A stretch of DNA of 27,096 nt, taken from the NCBI GenBank assembly GCA_022449705.1, contig JAKURS010000004.1, positions 1 through 27,096 on the forward strand, given 5' to 3'. Position 1 is the first letter of the stretch. Every line of letters begins with the position of its first letter. Made by a program: the position numbers and the translations under genes. Positions 1 through 6,363 of this stretch are shown here, piece by piece. Below the pieces are notes generated by a model. That model saw only the letters and a list, made by a program, of their open reading frames with translations. It ran no database searches and was not told the origin of the DNA. Source of the DNA: Candidatus Poseidoniia archaeon. GTDB lineage: Archaea; Thermoplasmatota; Poseidoniia; MGIII; CG-Epi1.

Positions 1-21
1 GTTAATGGAATTCGCTACCTA

Positions 22-35
22 CCATTCTAGAATGG
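22..35. repeat. 14-bp perfect palindrome
   Basis: CCATTCTAGAATGG reads identically on both strands. It lies about 40 bp upstream of the small membrane protein start at 76. It could be an operator for a dimeric regulator or part of a terminator for something to the left. Only the symmetry is seen; the function is not known. Confidence 0.35.
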
Positions 36-75
36 AACAAGCTCAGCATTAAAAACAAAGAAGCATTAGGGGAAT

Positions 76-318
76 ATGAATTCGGAAGAAAGGGAGATGA
101 TTAAAGCTCTTCCAAATCGCTTGTTGGGAATCATAATTGGTATTATTTTAGTCGTAAATGCAACCCCCATAGGAAATGCTGCACCTATCGAATTTCAAAG
201 TATACTTACAACGAATATGAAACTTTTAGGGTGGATTGTCATTATTCTATCTTTCCTGAAAACCGCAATTGACTATTGGCTAAGATTTACACCGGAAGAG
301 GAATTCGAAAAAGGCTAG
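76..318 (+). CDS. small two-helix membrane protein, unknown
   Basis: An 80-residue protein with two hydrophobic segments (about residues 16-35 and 49-66), a charged N-terminus (MNSEEREM) and an acidic C-terminus (EEEFEKG). I recognise no family. An AGGGGA sequence sits only 2 nt before the ATG and is a weak ribosome-binding site. Codon use is AT-rich (many ATT, AAA and TTA codons), unlike the GC-rich genes from 574 onward. The reading frame ends 11 nt before the encoded CCA of the neighbouring tRNA-Trp. The composition shift exactly beside a tRNA 3' end suggests it belongs to an integrated element lying mostly outside the window. It could also be a spurious frame, but the paired hydrophobic segments argue for a real gene. 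Confidence 0.5.
   Translation: MNSEEREMIKALPNRLLGIIIGIILVVNATPIGNAAPIEFQSILTTNMKLLGWIVIILSFLKTAIDYWLRFTPEEEFEKG
308..312 (-). terminator. possible T-tract terminator of tRNA-Trp
   Basis: On the minus strand five T residues occur 18 nt past the 3' CCA of the tRNA. Archaeal RNA polymerase commonly terminates at such T runs. It overlaps the end of the opposite-strand small membrane protein gene. The tract is short, so this is tentative. Confidence 0.35.
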
Positions 319-329
319 ATGCCTGCGCG

Positions 330-485
330 TGGTGGGAGCGATGGGATTTGAACCCATATCGGCGGGTCTCACCTATGGTGGCATGCAGGTCAGCGCTCCA
401 GTCATTCATCACTGTTCAGCAGACCTATTGCCATCATTCCTGCATAACTGGAGCCCGCAATGATGCCTGGTTACACCACGCTCCC
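330..485 (-). tRNA. trnW: tRNA-Trp (CCA anticodon) with 80-nt intron
   Basis: Read on the minus strand, the acceptor arms GGGAGCG (485-479) and CGCTCCC (340-334) pair perfectly, followed by A73 and an encoded CCA (332-330). The D arm begins GTGT and its loop contains AACCAGG. The anticodon stem is GCGGG/CCCGC, and the T arm is ATGGG-TTCAAAT-CCCAT. Joining 485-448 to 367-333 gives a 73-nt tRNA with anticodon loop CTCCAGA, that is anticodon CCA for tryptophan. The intron (447-368) sits at position 37/38, the usual site for archaeal tRNA-Trp introns. The exact cut can slide by one G without changing the product. I could not draw a canonical bulge-helix-bulge with full confidence. The Trp identity is supported independently by the guide sequence inside the intron. 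Confidence 0.93.
368..447 (-). ncRNA. tRNA-Trp intron carrying a box C/D 2'-O-methylation guide RNA
   Basis: In minus-strand order the intron has a C-like box ATGATGG (437-431), D' box CTGA (419-416), C' box GTGATGA (412-406) and D box CTGA (393-390). The ends ATGCAGG and CCTGCAT pair to close the kink-turn stem. The guide before D, ACTGGAGC (402-395), is exactly complementary to GCTCCAGT at the 5' exon/intron junction (454-447). By the D+5 rule it targets C34, the wobble base. The guide before D' pairs GGTCTG with CAGACC of the spliced loop and targets C39. In haloarchaea the tRNA-Trp intron is known to guide methylation of positions 34 and 39, so the arrangement is conserved here, with C39 in place of U39. 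The spliced intron RNA would act with L7Ae, Nop5 and fibrillarin. Confidence 0.85.
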
Positions 486-519
486 GTTACGCGCAGACGA
501 CTGCGCATTCTGCCCCACT

Positions 520-526
520 CTTAAAG
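520..526 (-). promoter_or_regulatory. TATA element of tRNA-Trp
   Basis: Minus-strand CTTTAAG is centred 38 bp before the mature tRNA 5' end. With the usual 26-bp spacing, transcription would start about 12 nt upstream of the tRNA, leaving a short leader for RNase P. It lies about 20 bp from the plus-strand TATA box of the next gene. Confidence 0.5.
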
Positions 527-542
527 CTGACTCCTCACGGAG

Positions 543-551
543 CGTTTATTT
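543..551 (+). promoter_or_regulatory. TATA element of the 574 gene
   Basis: GTTTATTTA is centred 27 bp before GTG 574, which implies a leaderless transcript and supports that start codon. Confidence 0.55.
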
Positions 552-573
552 ACGGGCAGGCGTCGCGCCCCGC

Positions 574-1026
574 GTGGGGAGTGTCGAACCAGAGCCCGCT
601 GACAGCGAAAAAGCCGAGGAGGAGGAGCGTCCTGAACACGTGCCGTGCCATCCACTCGACAAGGTGTGGCTGCCGACCTATCCCGATGAGAATACACAGG
701 ATGCGCTCCACACCTGGTGCACCGACACCGGCACCGTCCGCAACCAGGGCGGAGAGGAGGCGCGGCCACGTGGCTTCTGGGTGACTGTGCTCTACCGGCT
801 GCAGCGGCGGCTCGAGAAGGAGGCGCGTAAGACCGGGATAACGGCGCAACTTACCGAGCCACAGGCCAAACTGATACTGCACGAGCTGGACGCACTGGAC
901 GGCTACTACGACCGCTGGTGGCGCACCGAGTCATCGCAGGTCACCGAATTCGTGCGCGTGGTGCAGAAGTGGCGGCCCGACATTTCGGAGCAGCTGGTCG
1001 TTGACACCGTAAAACGGACGTGGTGA
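574..1026 (+). CDS. conserved-looking protein of unknown function
   Basis: A 150-residue soluble protein that I do not recognise. The frame is open back to 460, but that would run through the tRNA gene on the other strand. GTG 574 was chosen because a TATA box lies 27 bp upstream, the spacing seen throughout this window. After an acidic, Glu/Pro-rich N-terminus (about residues 3-23) the protein has mixed charged helices (around LYRLQRRLEKEARK) and a Trp/Tyr-rich stretch (DGYYDRWWRTE). Codon use is GC3-rich like the neighbouring genes, whereas the competing minus frame at 550-882 looks like a shadow. Its TGA (1024-1026) lies almost on the start of the epimerase gene, so the two probably form one operon. 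Confidence 0.65.
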   Translation: MGSVEPEPADSEKAEEEERPEHVPCHPLDKVWLPTYPDENTQDALHTWCTDTGTVRNQGGEEARPRGFWVTVLYRLQRRLEKEARKTGITAQLTEPQAKLILHELDALDGYYDRWWRTESSQVTEFVRVVQKWRPDISEQLVVDTVKRTW

Positions 1027-1027
1027 G

Positions 1028-1654
1028 CTGGCGGTTGTCGCCCCCTCGATGCTGGGCGCGGATTTCGGCCGGCTGCGCGAGCTTGCGGAGCTGGTAGCAC
1101 CGCACAGCGGCTACCTGCACATGGACGTCATGGACGGCCACTTCGTGCCGAACCTGACCATGGGACCTGACACAGTCGCGGCGTTGCGCGGCCTCGCACC
1201 GCTGGACGTGCACCTGATGGTTACCGACCCGCTCAATTTCGTGGAGTCATTTGCCGACGCGGGAGCGGATATCATCACCGTCCACGCCGAGGCGAATGAT
1301 ACGGCGGCGGCAATCGACGCCATCCATGCGCGCGGGCTGAAGGCGGGAGTCGCGATTCGGCCTTCAACCCCACTCAGCGCGCTTGACCCGTGGCTCGACG
1401 CGGCAGAGCTGCTGCTGCCGATGTCAGTCGAGCCCGGCTTCTGCGGCCAGGAATTCGACGAAGGAACTTACGACCGCATCCGCGCCCTGCGAGAGGCACG
1501 GCCGGACGCGCTTATCGAGGTTGACGGTGGCGTCACCTGCGAGAATGCCGCAGCGCTGCGCAAGGCGGGAGCGGATATCCTGGTTTCGGGCAGCGCCATC
1601 TTCGGGACCGAAGACCCGGTCGCCGCCGCACTTACGATTGCGGGCCTCGAATGA
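1028..1654 (+). CDS. rpe: ribulose-phosphate 3-epimerase
   Basis: A TIM-barrel enzyme interconverting ribulose-5-phosphate and xylulose-5-phosphate in the pentose phosphate pathway. Visible signatures are APSMLGADF at the N-terminus, HMDVMDGHFVPN with the metal/catalytic His and Asp, DVHLMV, the phosphate-loop segment SVEPGFCGQEF, EVDGGV with the second catalytic Asp, and GSAIFG. The start is a problem. The first ATG (1049) falls inside the conserved first strand and would remove AVVAPS. The frame upstream has no ATG, GTG or TTG before a stop at 1010. CTG 1028 restores the domain (about 208 residues) and is used here. An equally good reading is a GTG at 1023 overlapping the upstream TGA with one base lost from the sequence. 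The upstream unknown gene is probably co-transcribed. Confidence 0.88.
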   Translation: MAVVAPSMLGADFGRLRELAELVAPHSGYLHMDVMDGHFVPNLTMGPDTVAALRGLAPLDVHLMVTDPLNFVESFADAGADIITVHAEANDTAAAIDAIHARGLKAGVAIRPSTPLSALDPWLDAAELLLPMSVEPGFCGQEFDEGTYDRIRALREARPDALIEVDGGVTCENAAALRKAGADILVSGSAIFGTEDPVAAALTIAGLE

Positions 1655-1655
1655 C

Positions 1656-1664
1656 TTTTATATA
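1656..1664 (+). promoter_or_regulatory. TATA element of the secreted thioredoxin/Ig protein gene
   Basis: TTTTATATA is centred 26 bp before ATG 1686, the strongest TATA match in the window. It implies a leaderless mRNA and fixes the start. It overlaps the last codon and stop region of rpe. Confidence 0.75.
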
Positions 1665-1685
1665 GTTCCCGGTCCCCCCACCAGT

Positions 1686-3974
1686 ATGCGCTGCGTTACG
1701 CTCGCCTCTCTTCTGTTCTGCGCCTTCGTCATGGCGCAGCCTGGCAGCAGTGCCGAGCGCCCGGTCGAGGATTTTACCCACGCGGTCATCGGTGAAGAGT
1801 TCACCGCAACCTGGTGCGTCTACTGCCCAAGCGCGGCAGATAACCTGAATAAGGTCTGGCAACCCAAGTCAGAATACCCGGACGACCCGTACTACCATGA
1901 CCAGTTCTTTTTCGTGGCGCTGATTACAGATGTGAACGACAAGGCGGGCGACCGTGCTGGTGACTACCCTGACTTCACCGGATACCCCACCGTCTATTTT
2001 GACGGTGGCGACGAAAAGGTCGAAGGAGGGCAGTCTGACACTTCCAATTACGAGCAAGCCATCGACAACTGTGGTGGCCGCACTGACACCGATATTTCGC
2101 TGCGCATCTCAATGCAGCACCTGGGTAATGACCAGATAGCGGTACAGGCGTACATCACCTGGAACGGGGATGCAGGCTTTGGTGATCCCACCTTCGACGG
2201 CTATATCCGGGCGTATATTGTCGAACCAGTCTCGCGATACGACAACTACGACGGCGAACCGTACCACTTCGGCTTCCTCGACTACGCTTTTGACCAGGAG
2301 GTGGAGCTGGACCCCCACGAGGAAGTTGTACTCGAGACTGTCTGGATTGGGGGTGAGCATAGCGGAGATGCAGATGGTGATGGTGATTGTGGAGATGAAA
2401 CTGATTGTGAGGACTTCTCTGACATCAGCTACGATAACCTGAACATTTTCGTTTCCTTCTTCAACAATGAGCAAACCTCTGCTGATGACTACGCGTTGCA
2501 GACCGCCTTCGCCATCCCGCCACAGGTCAGCTTCGAGTTCCCCACCGGCAACCTGAACGACACCGCCAGTCTGCCGGGCAGCGCCAGCCAGCCCCGGAGC
2601 GCAATTGCCACGGTGGAGTACAGTGTCGATGGCGGCGAATGGATACTTGTTGATGGCACGGCCGAGTTCAACCTGATGCTCGATACGACCGCCTACGAGA
2701 GCGGGCAGCACGAACTGGTGCTGCGTGTCAGCGACGCTGGCGGCACAACGGTCGAGCTGGCGGGAAACATCGAAATCCTGAACGACAGCGAGCCACCCGA
2801 GGTTTCCTGGCTCGCGCCTGAGGCGGAGACCGATGTCTCAGGGCTGGTGGTGCTGGCGGCGAGCGCCAGCGACAACGGCGGGGTCGCAACCGTTGAGTGG
2901 CACCCTGGCGACGGCGAATGGCGGCAGATGCAACATGTCACCGACCAGCGCTGGGAGGCGGAGTGGAACACCGAGGAGGCGGGAGTCGAGAATGGGGATT
3001 ACGCGCTGGAAGTGCGCGCTACTGACGAATACGGCAACACCGCCACGGCCAGTCGTGCGCTGACGGTCGCTAACAGTGGCGAGGTGACCTACCCTGCAAT
3101 CGATCTTGATGGCGTCCACGCGTTGCCGGTGGCCGGCGACTTCACCGTCACAGTCACAGCGGAAGACCCTGAGGGCATCGCCAGCCTCGAGTACCGGATT
3201 GACGCAGGTATCTGGAAGTCAATCAGCGATGGCAGCTTCGATATTGATGTTATTGCGCTGTCCGACGGCGTCCACGCGCTGGATGTGTGGGCAATCGACA
3301 ACGTGGGAACCAATGCCTGGAACAACGTCAGTTTCGAATGCGACGCGACAGCGCCATTAGTTGCACTCGGTGCGGTACCCGAAATAGTGACTGCCCTGGT
3401 ACAGATTGACTTCACGGTCAGCGACTACTCGGAACTGGGCAGCTTGCGCTACCGCGTCGATAGCGGTGACTGGCAGCCCCTGGAACCCGATGACACATCG
3501 CTGGAATGGGATTCAACAACGGTTGTGGATGACAGAGATTATGTACTGGAGCTGGAAGCAGTCGACGTACTCGGTAACCTCGCCAGTGACTGGGTTACGT
3601 TCGAAGTGAAGAACCGCGCGTACCTCTTCCCGGTTTCCGGTGCAAAAGCAGGGGCGCCGATCGAGGTGCGCGCCTATGTGGATTACCCCGACCCGGTCGC
3701 AGTCTACCTGCTGGTGGCTGGACAACGGCTCTCGATGCAGGCGGGTCCCGCTGGCTGGAGCACCGAGGTGACCATGGCCGAGGCGGGTCAGTATCCCTGC
3801 CGCATCGAGGTCGACACGGGGCACGGCAGCTTCCAGAGTGAGGAACAGATGTTGAACATTGGGAAAGCGGCTCCGATACAGGAATCCTCCGACGGCAATG
3901 ACCTGCAGCTGCCGGGACCCGGAATTCTTGTGGCCCTCGCGGCACTGGGATTCGTAGCAAGACGGCGGCACTAA
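1686..3974 (+). CDS. secreted thioredoxin-fold protein with Ig-like repeats and PGF-CTERM-like anchor
   Basis: A 762-residue extracellular protein. A signal peptide (MRCVTLASLLFCAFVMAQPG, cleavage near SSA) is followed by a thioredoxin-like domain at about residues 25-145, with the redox motif TWCVYC and a cis-Pro region GYPTVYFDGG, as in Omp28/thioredoxin-like secreted proteins. A second beta domain follows and contains an Asp-rich loop (DADGDGDCGDETDCED, about 225-245) that could bind calcium. Four Ig-like repeats with the recurrent pattern YSVDGGEW, VEWHPGDGEW, YRIDAGIW and YRVDSGDW cover about 275-640. The C-terminus has a short hydrophobic helix and Arg cluster (PGPGILVALAALGF then ARRRH), a variant PGF-CTERM signal for archaeosortase processing and lipid anchoring. 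The start is chosen from the TATA spacing; the frame upstream is the shadow of rpe. It ends tail to tail with nnr, sharing CTAA. Substrate unknown; a role in extracellular thiol/disulfide chemistry is inference. Confidence 0.88.
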   Translation: MRCVTLASLLFCAFVMAQPGSSAERPVEDFTHAVIGEEFTATWCVYCPSAADNLNKVWQPKSEYPDDPYYHDQFFFVALITDVNDKAGDRAGDYPDFTGYPTVYFDGGDEKVEGGQSDTSNYEQAIDNCGGRTDTDISLRISMQHLGNDQIAVQAYITWNGDAGFGDPTFDGYIRAYIVEPVSRYDNYDGEPYHFGFLDYAFDQEVELDPHEEVVLETVWIGGEHSGDADGDGDCGDETDCEDFSDISYDNLNIFVSFFNNEQTSADDYALQTAFAIPPQVSFEFPTGNLNDTASLPGSASQPRSAIATVEYSVDGGEWILVDGTAEFNLMLDTTAYESGQHELVLRVSDAGGTTVELAGNIEILNDSEPPEVSWLAPEAETDVSGLVVLAASASDNGGVATVEWHPGDGEWRQMQHVTDQRWEAEWNTEEAGVENGDYALEVRATDEYGNTATASRALTVANSGEVTYPAIDLDGVHALPVAGDFTVTVTAEDPEGIASLEYRIDAGIWKSISDGSFDIDVIALSDGVHALDVWAIDNVGTNAWNNVSFECDATAPLVALGAVPEIVTALVQIDFTVSDYSELGSLRYRVDSGDWQPLEPDDTSLEWDSTTVVDDRDYVLELEAVDVLGNLASDWVTFEVKNRAYLFPVSGAKAGAPIEVRAYVDYPDPVAVYLLVAGQRLSMQAGPAGWSTEVTMAEAGQYPCRIEVDTGHGSFQSEEQMLNIGKAAPIQESSDGNDLQLPGPGILVALAALGFVARRRH

Positions 3975-5383
3975 GACAGCTGTTCTCGAACAACCAGCGG
4001 CACCTGCGCAGCAACTTCAGTTGCCAGGAATCCAGCACCGTGCACTTCGGCAGCGCGCTCGCCAGCTATTCCAAGCAGCCAAGCAGCAACCCGCGCCGCC
4101 TGGAATCCCGTAAGACCACGCGCCATTGCCGCAGCACACATTCCTGCCAGCACGTCACCGGTGCCGCCTACTGCCAGCCGTGGATGGCCGGTGCGATTAC
4201 GTCGCGTATGGGTACCATCAGTGATGATATCCTCCGGCCCCTTGGCGAGAACCGTAGCGGAATAGGCTAGCGCGACAGCCCTGACCGTCGCTTCCCGCCC
4301 ATCATCACCAAGTGCGATGCCAGCCGCCTTCGCCAGTCTCGCCAGCTCGCCCGCGTGCGGCGTCAGCAATGCCCCCTGCGCTGCTTCCGGCTCCAACCTG
4401 AACAACCCGTCGGCGTCAACCACGCACGGCTTCTGCCACCTGCGGAGCAGCTTGTCTATCGCTACAATGGTTTCAGGGTCACGCCCCAGCCCGGGGCCGA
4501 CCAGCAACACGTCGGCCTTCGCCTCCGCCTCGAGCACGGTCGCGACGTGCCCGGGTGCGAAGTAGTTGCCCGGCAGCGGATGCACAATCAGCTCGGGCGC
4601 GTGCCGTGCCACCACACTGGCGGCGCTCTCAGGCACGTACATCGGCACCAGGTCAGCGCCCATGCGGTATGCCCCCATCGCGGCCAGCGACGGCGCGCCG
4701 GTGTAGGGGCCACCGCCAACGAACACGACGACACCGTTCTGCCCCTTGCGCGCGGTGGCATCAACGGGCGGCAGCAGCTGCAGCTCGCCCGGTCCGGTGT
4801 AGCGCTCCGCCTCGGGCGGAAAACCGATATCAGCTATGATTATTTCGCCGCAGGTGGCTTCAGTCATGCCCTCCTTCAGCGCGTGGAAAGTCACGGTCAG
4901 CTGCGGTTGCACCGCTCCAGGGAGTCCGAGCCCGGACGGCACGTCCACCGCCACCACCGGCGGTCCCGCGTTGAGCGCCGTGACCATGCCACTGTAAGGC
5001 TCACGCAGCTCGCCCCGCAGCCCTGACCCAAGCAGCGCGTCGACCGCCACATCCGCCCCGGCAAGCAGCTTCGCAAGCGCCTGCGGCGGATGCACTTCGC
5101 CCTCCCAGCGGTCGCGCGCCTGCTGCGAAATGCTGGACCGCGGCTCGTCCGCCAGCATGACGTCCACGTCCAGTCCCGCTTCCGCCAGCAGCCGAGCAAC
5201 GACCAGCCCGTCACCGCCGTTGTTGCCGCTGCCGCACACCACTACAATGCGCTGCGCTTCCAGGAACCGCTCACGCAGCGTATCGGCGACTGCCTTTCCG
5301 GCATTCTCCATCAGCTCGCCCAGGTCAACCCCGAGCGCGACAGCGTTGTGGTCAAGGACCCTGAACTCCGCCAGCGGGAGCAT
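3971..5383 (-). CDS. nnr: bifunctional NAD(P)HX epimerase/dehydratase
   Basis: A 470-residue fusion that repairs hydrated NADH/NADPH. The N-terminal YjeF_N epimerase domain (about 1-205) shows ENAGKAVAD, the glycine-rich CGSGNNGGDGLV, DALLGSGLRG and DVPSGL. The C-terminal ribokinase-like ADP/ATP-dependent dehydratase (about 215-470) shows VGGGPYTGAP, VGPGLGRDPE, VVDADGLF, TPHAGELARL, AKGPEDII and the nucleotide-site GGTGDVLAG. Length matches bacterial and archaeal fusions. ATG 5383 lies 23 bp from a TATA-like CTTTAGC, suggesting a promoter of its own behind the pyrE-purD-exchanger operon. It converges on the secreted-protein gene with a 4-bp stop overlap. Confidence 0.95.
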   Translation of the reverse strand: MLPLAEFRVLDHNAVALGVDLGELMENAGKAVADTLRERFLEAQRIVVVCGSGNNGGDGLVVARLLAEAGLDVDVMLADEPRSSISQQARDRWEGEVHPPQALAKLLAGADVAVDALLGSGLRGELREPYSGMVTALNAGPPVVAVDVPSGLGLPGAVQPQLTVTFHALKEGMTEATCGEIIIADIGFPPEAERYTGPGELQLLPPVDATARKGQNGVVVFVGGGPYTGAPSLAAMGAYRMGADLVPMYVPESAASVVARHAPELIVHPLPGNYFAPGHVATVLEAEAKADVLLVGPGLGRDPETIVAIDKLLRRWQKPCVVDADGLFRLEPEAAQGALLTPHAGELARLAKAAGIALGDDGREATVRAVALAYSATVLAKGPEDIITDGTHTRRNRTGHPRLAVGGTGDVLAGMCAAAMARGLTGFQAARVAAWLLGIAGERAAEVHGAGFLATEVAAQVPLVVREQLS

Positions 5384-5402
5384 GGCTTGTCAGGCTCGCC
5401 CG

Positions 5403-5409
5403 GCTAAAG
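5403..5409 (-). promoter_or_regulatory. possible TATA element of nnr
   Basis: Minus-strand CTTTAGC is centred 23 bp before ATG 5383, in the 59-bp gap after the exchanger gene. It is a weak match, and nnr may also be read through from pyrE. Confidence 0.4.
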
Positions 5410-5442
5410 AGCCTCTGCTCCAGCAGGAACCTGATAGCCAAC

Positions 5443-6363
5443 CTACAAGGTTTTCAGCAGCTCGAACAAGAAGAGCAGGAAAAAACCGGCCAGGATGGCA
5501 CCGGCGACGCGTCCCATCGGCAGCCGCACCAGCCCCATCGCTGCGAGCGTTGCCAGCAGCAGCAGCGGTAGCGTGCGCACAATGACGTAGCCACCGACCG
5601 GGACTGGCGACACCAGCGCCAGCAGCCCCAGCACCAGCCCGATATTGGCGATATTGGAGCCGATAACGTTGGCGACGGCAATATCGTGGAACCCCTTGCG
5701 TGCCGCGGTCAGCGATCCGGCCAGTTCCGGGAGCGAAGTGCCAATTCCGACCACGGTCAGCCCGATAATCAACTCTGGGATGCCAGCCCAGACGGCAAGT
5801 GCGACCGCACCCTCGATTGTCAGGTGCGCGCCCAGCAGCAGCACCGCCACACCCAGCGCCAGTCGAGGCAAGCTCCCTTCGCGTTCCGGCTCGGCGGTCA
5901 CGGCCGCAGGGCGGCGGAAGAGCCACGCCACGTACGCGAAGTAGAGCAGCAGCAGGAACGCGCCCTCGCTACGAGTCACGATTCCGTCCAGCGCTACGCC
6001 GTAGAGCAGGAAGGCGAACGCCAGCATCACTTGGCCATCGGTGATTACGCCGGGCGCCGGCATGATTATGCGGCCATAGCGATACCAGCAGAGTAGGCAA
6101 GCGCTGGCTAACACTAGCCCCAGGTTGGACATGTTTGAGCCGATGATGTTCCCCAGCGCAAGTTCGTCGTGCCCGCGTGTCCCGGCCAGCAACGACACCA
6201 TCACTTCCGGCAGGCTGGTGGCAAAGGCGACCAGCGTCACGCCGATGACGTGTGTTGAGACCCCCCACTCGCGCGCCAGCCTGACAGCGTTCTCGATGAA
6301 TGTGTCGGCGCCGAGCAGCAGCAGTAGCAGTCCCACCCCCAGGAACGCAAGCGCTTCGAGCAT
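5443..6363 (-). CDS. calcium/sodium:cation antiporter (CaCA family, YrbG-like)
   Basis: A 306-residue membrane protein with about ten hydrophobic segments in two inverted halves. Each half carries the family alpha-repeat: GVTLVAFATSLPEVMVSL with GNIIGSNMSNLG near 41-82, and GLTVVGIGTSLPELAGSL with NVIGSNIANIG near 200-245. The Glu in each SLPE is the expected cation ligand. Length and order fit the YrbG/NCX-type exchangers that export Ca2+ using Na+ or H+; the ion pair is not decidable from sequence. The start ATG shares one base with the purD stop (TGATG), so it is translationally coupled to purD. Confidence 0.93.
   Translation of the reverse strand: MLEALAFLGVGLLLLLLGADTFIENAVRLAREWGVSTHVIGVTLVAFATSLPEVMVSLLAGTRGHDELALGNIIGSNMSNLGLVLASACLLCWYRYGRIIMPAPGVITDGQVMLAFAFLLYGVALDGIVTRSEGAFLLLLYFAYVAWLFRRPAAVTAEPEREGSLPRLALGVAVLLLGAHLTIEGAVALAVWAGIPELIIGLTVVGIGTSLPELAGSLTAARKGFHDIAVANVIGSNIANIGLVLGLLALVSPVPVGGYVIVRTLPLLLLATLAAMGLVRLPMGRVAGAILAGFFLLFLFELLKTL

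Noticed and set aside
395..454. Inverted repeat GCTCCAGT / ACTGGAGC as a regulatory hairpin
   Set aside because: The two arms are the intron's methylation guide and its target at the tRNA splice junction, with C/D boxes at the right distances.
276..524. Plus-strand reading frame of 82 codons
   Set aside because: It runs through the tRNA-Trp gene on the other strand and resembles no protein.
550..882. Minus-strand frame of 110 codons opposite the unknown protein
   Set aside because: The plus frame has a TATA-spaced start, better codon use and operon linkage to rpe; the minus frame looks like its shadow.
1383..1685. 101-codon N-terminal extension of the secreted protein
   Set aside because: It overlaps rpe in another frame and would precede the signal peptide; the TATA box places the start at 1686.
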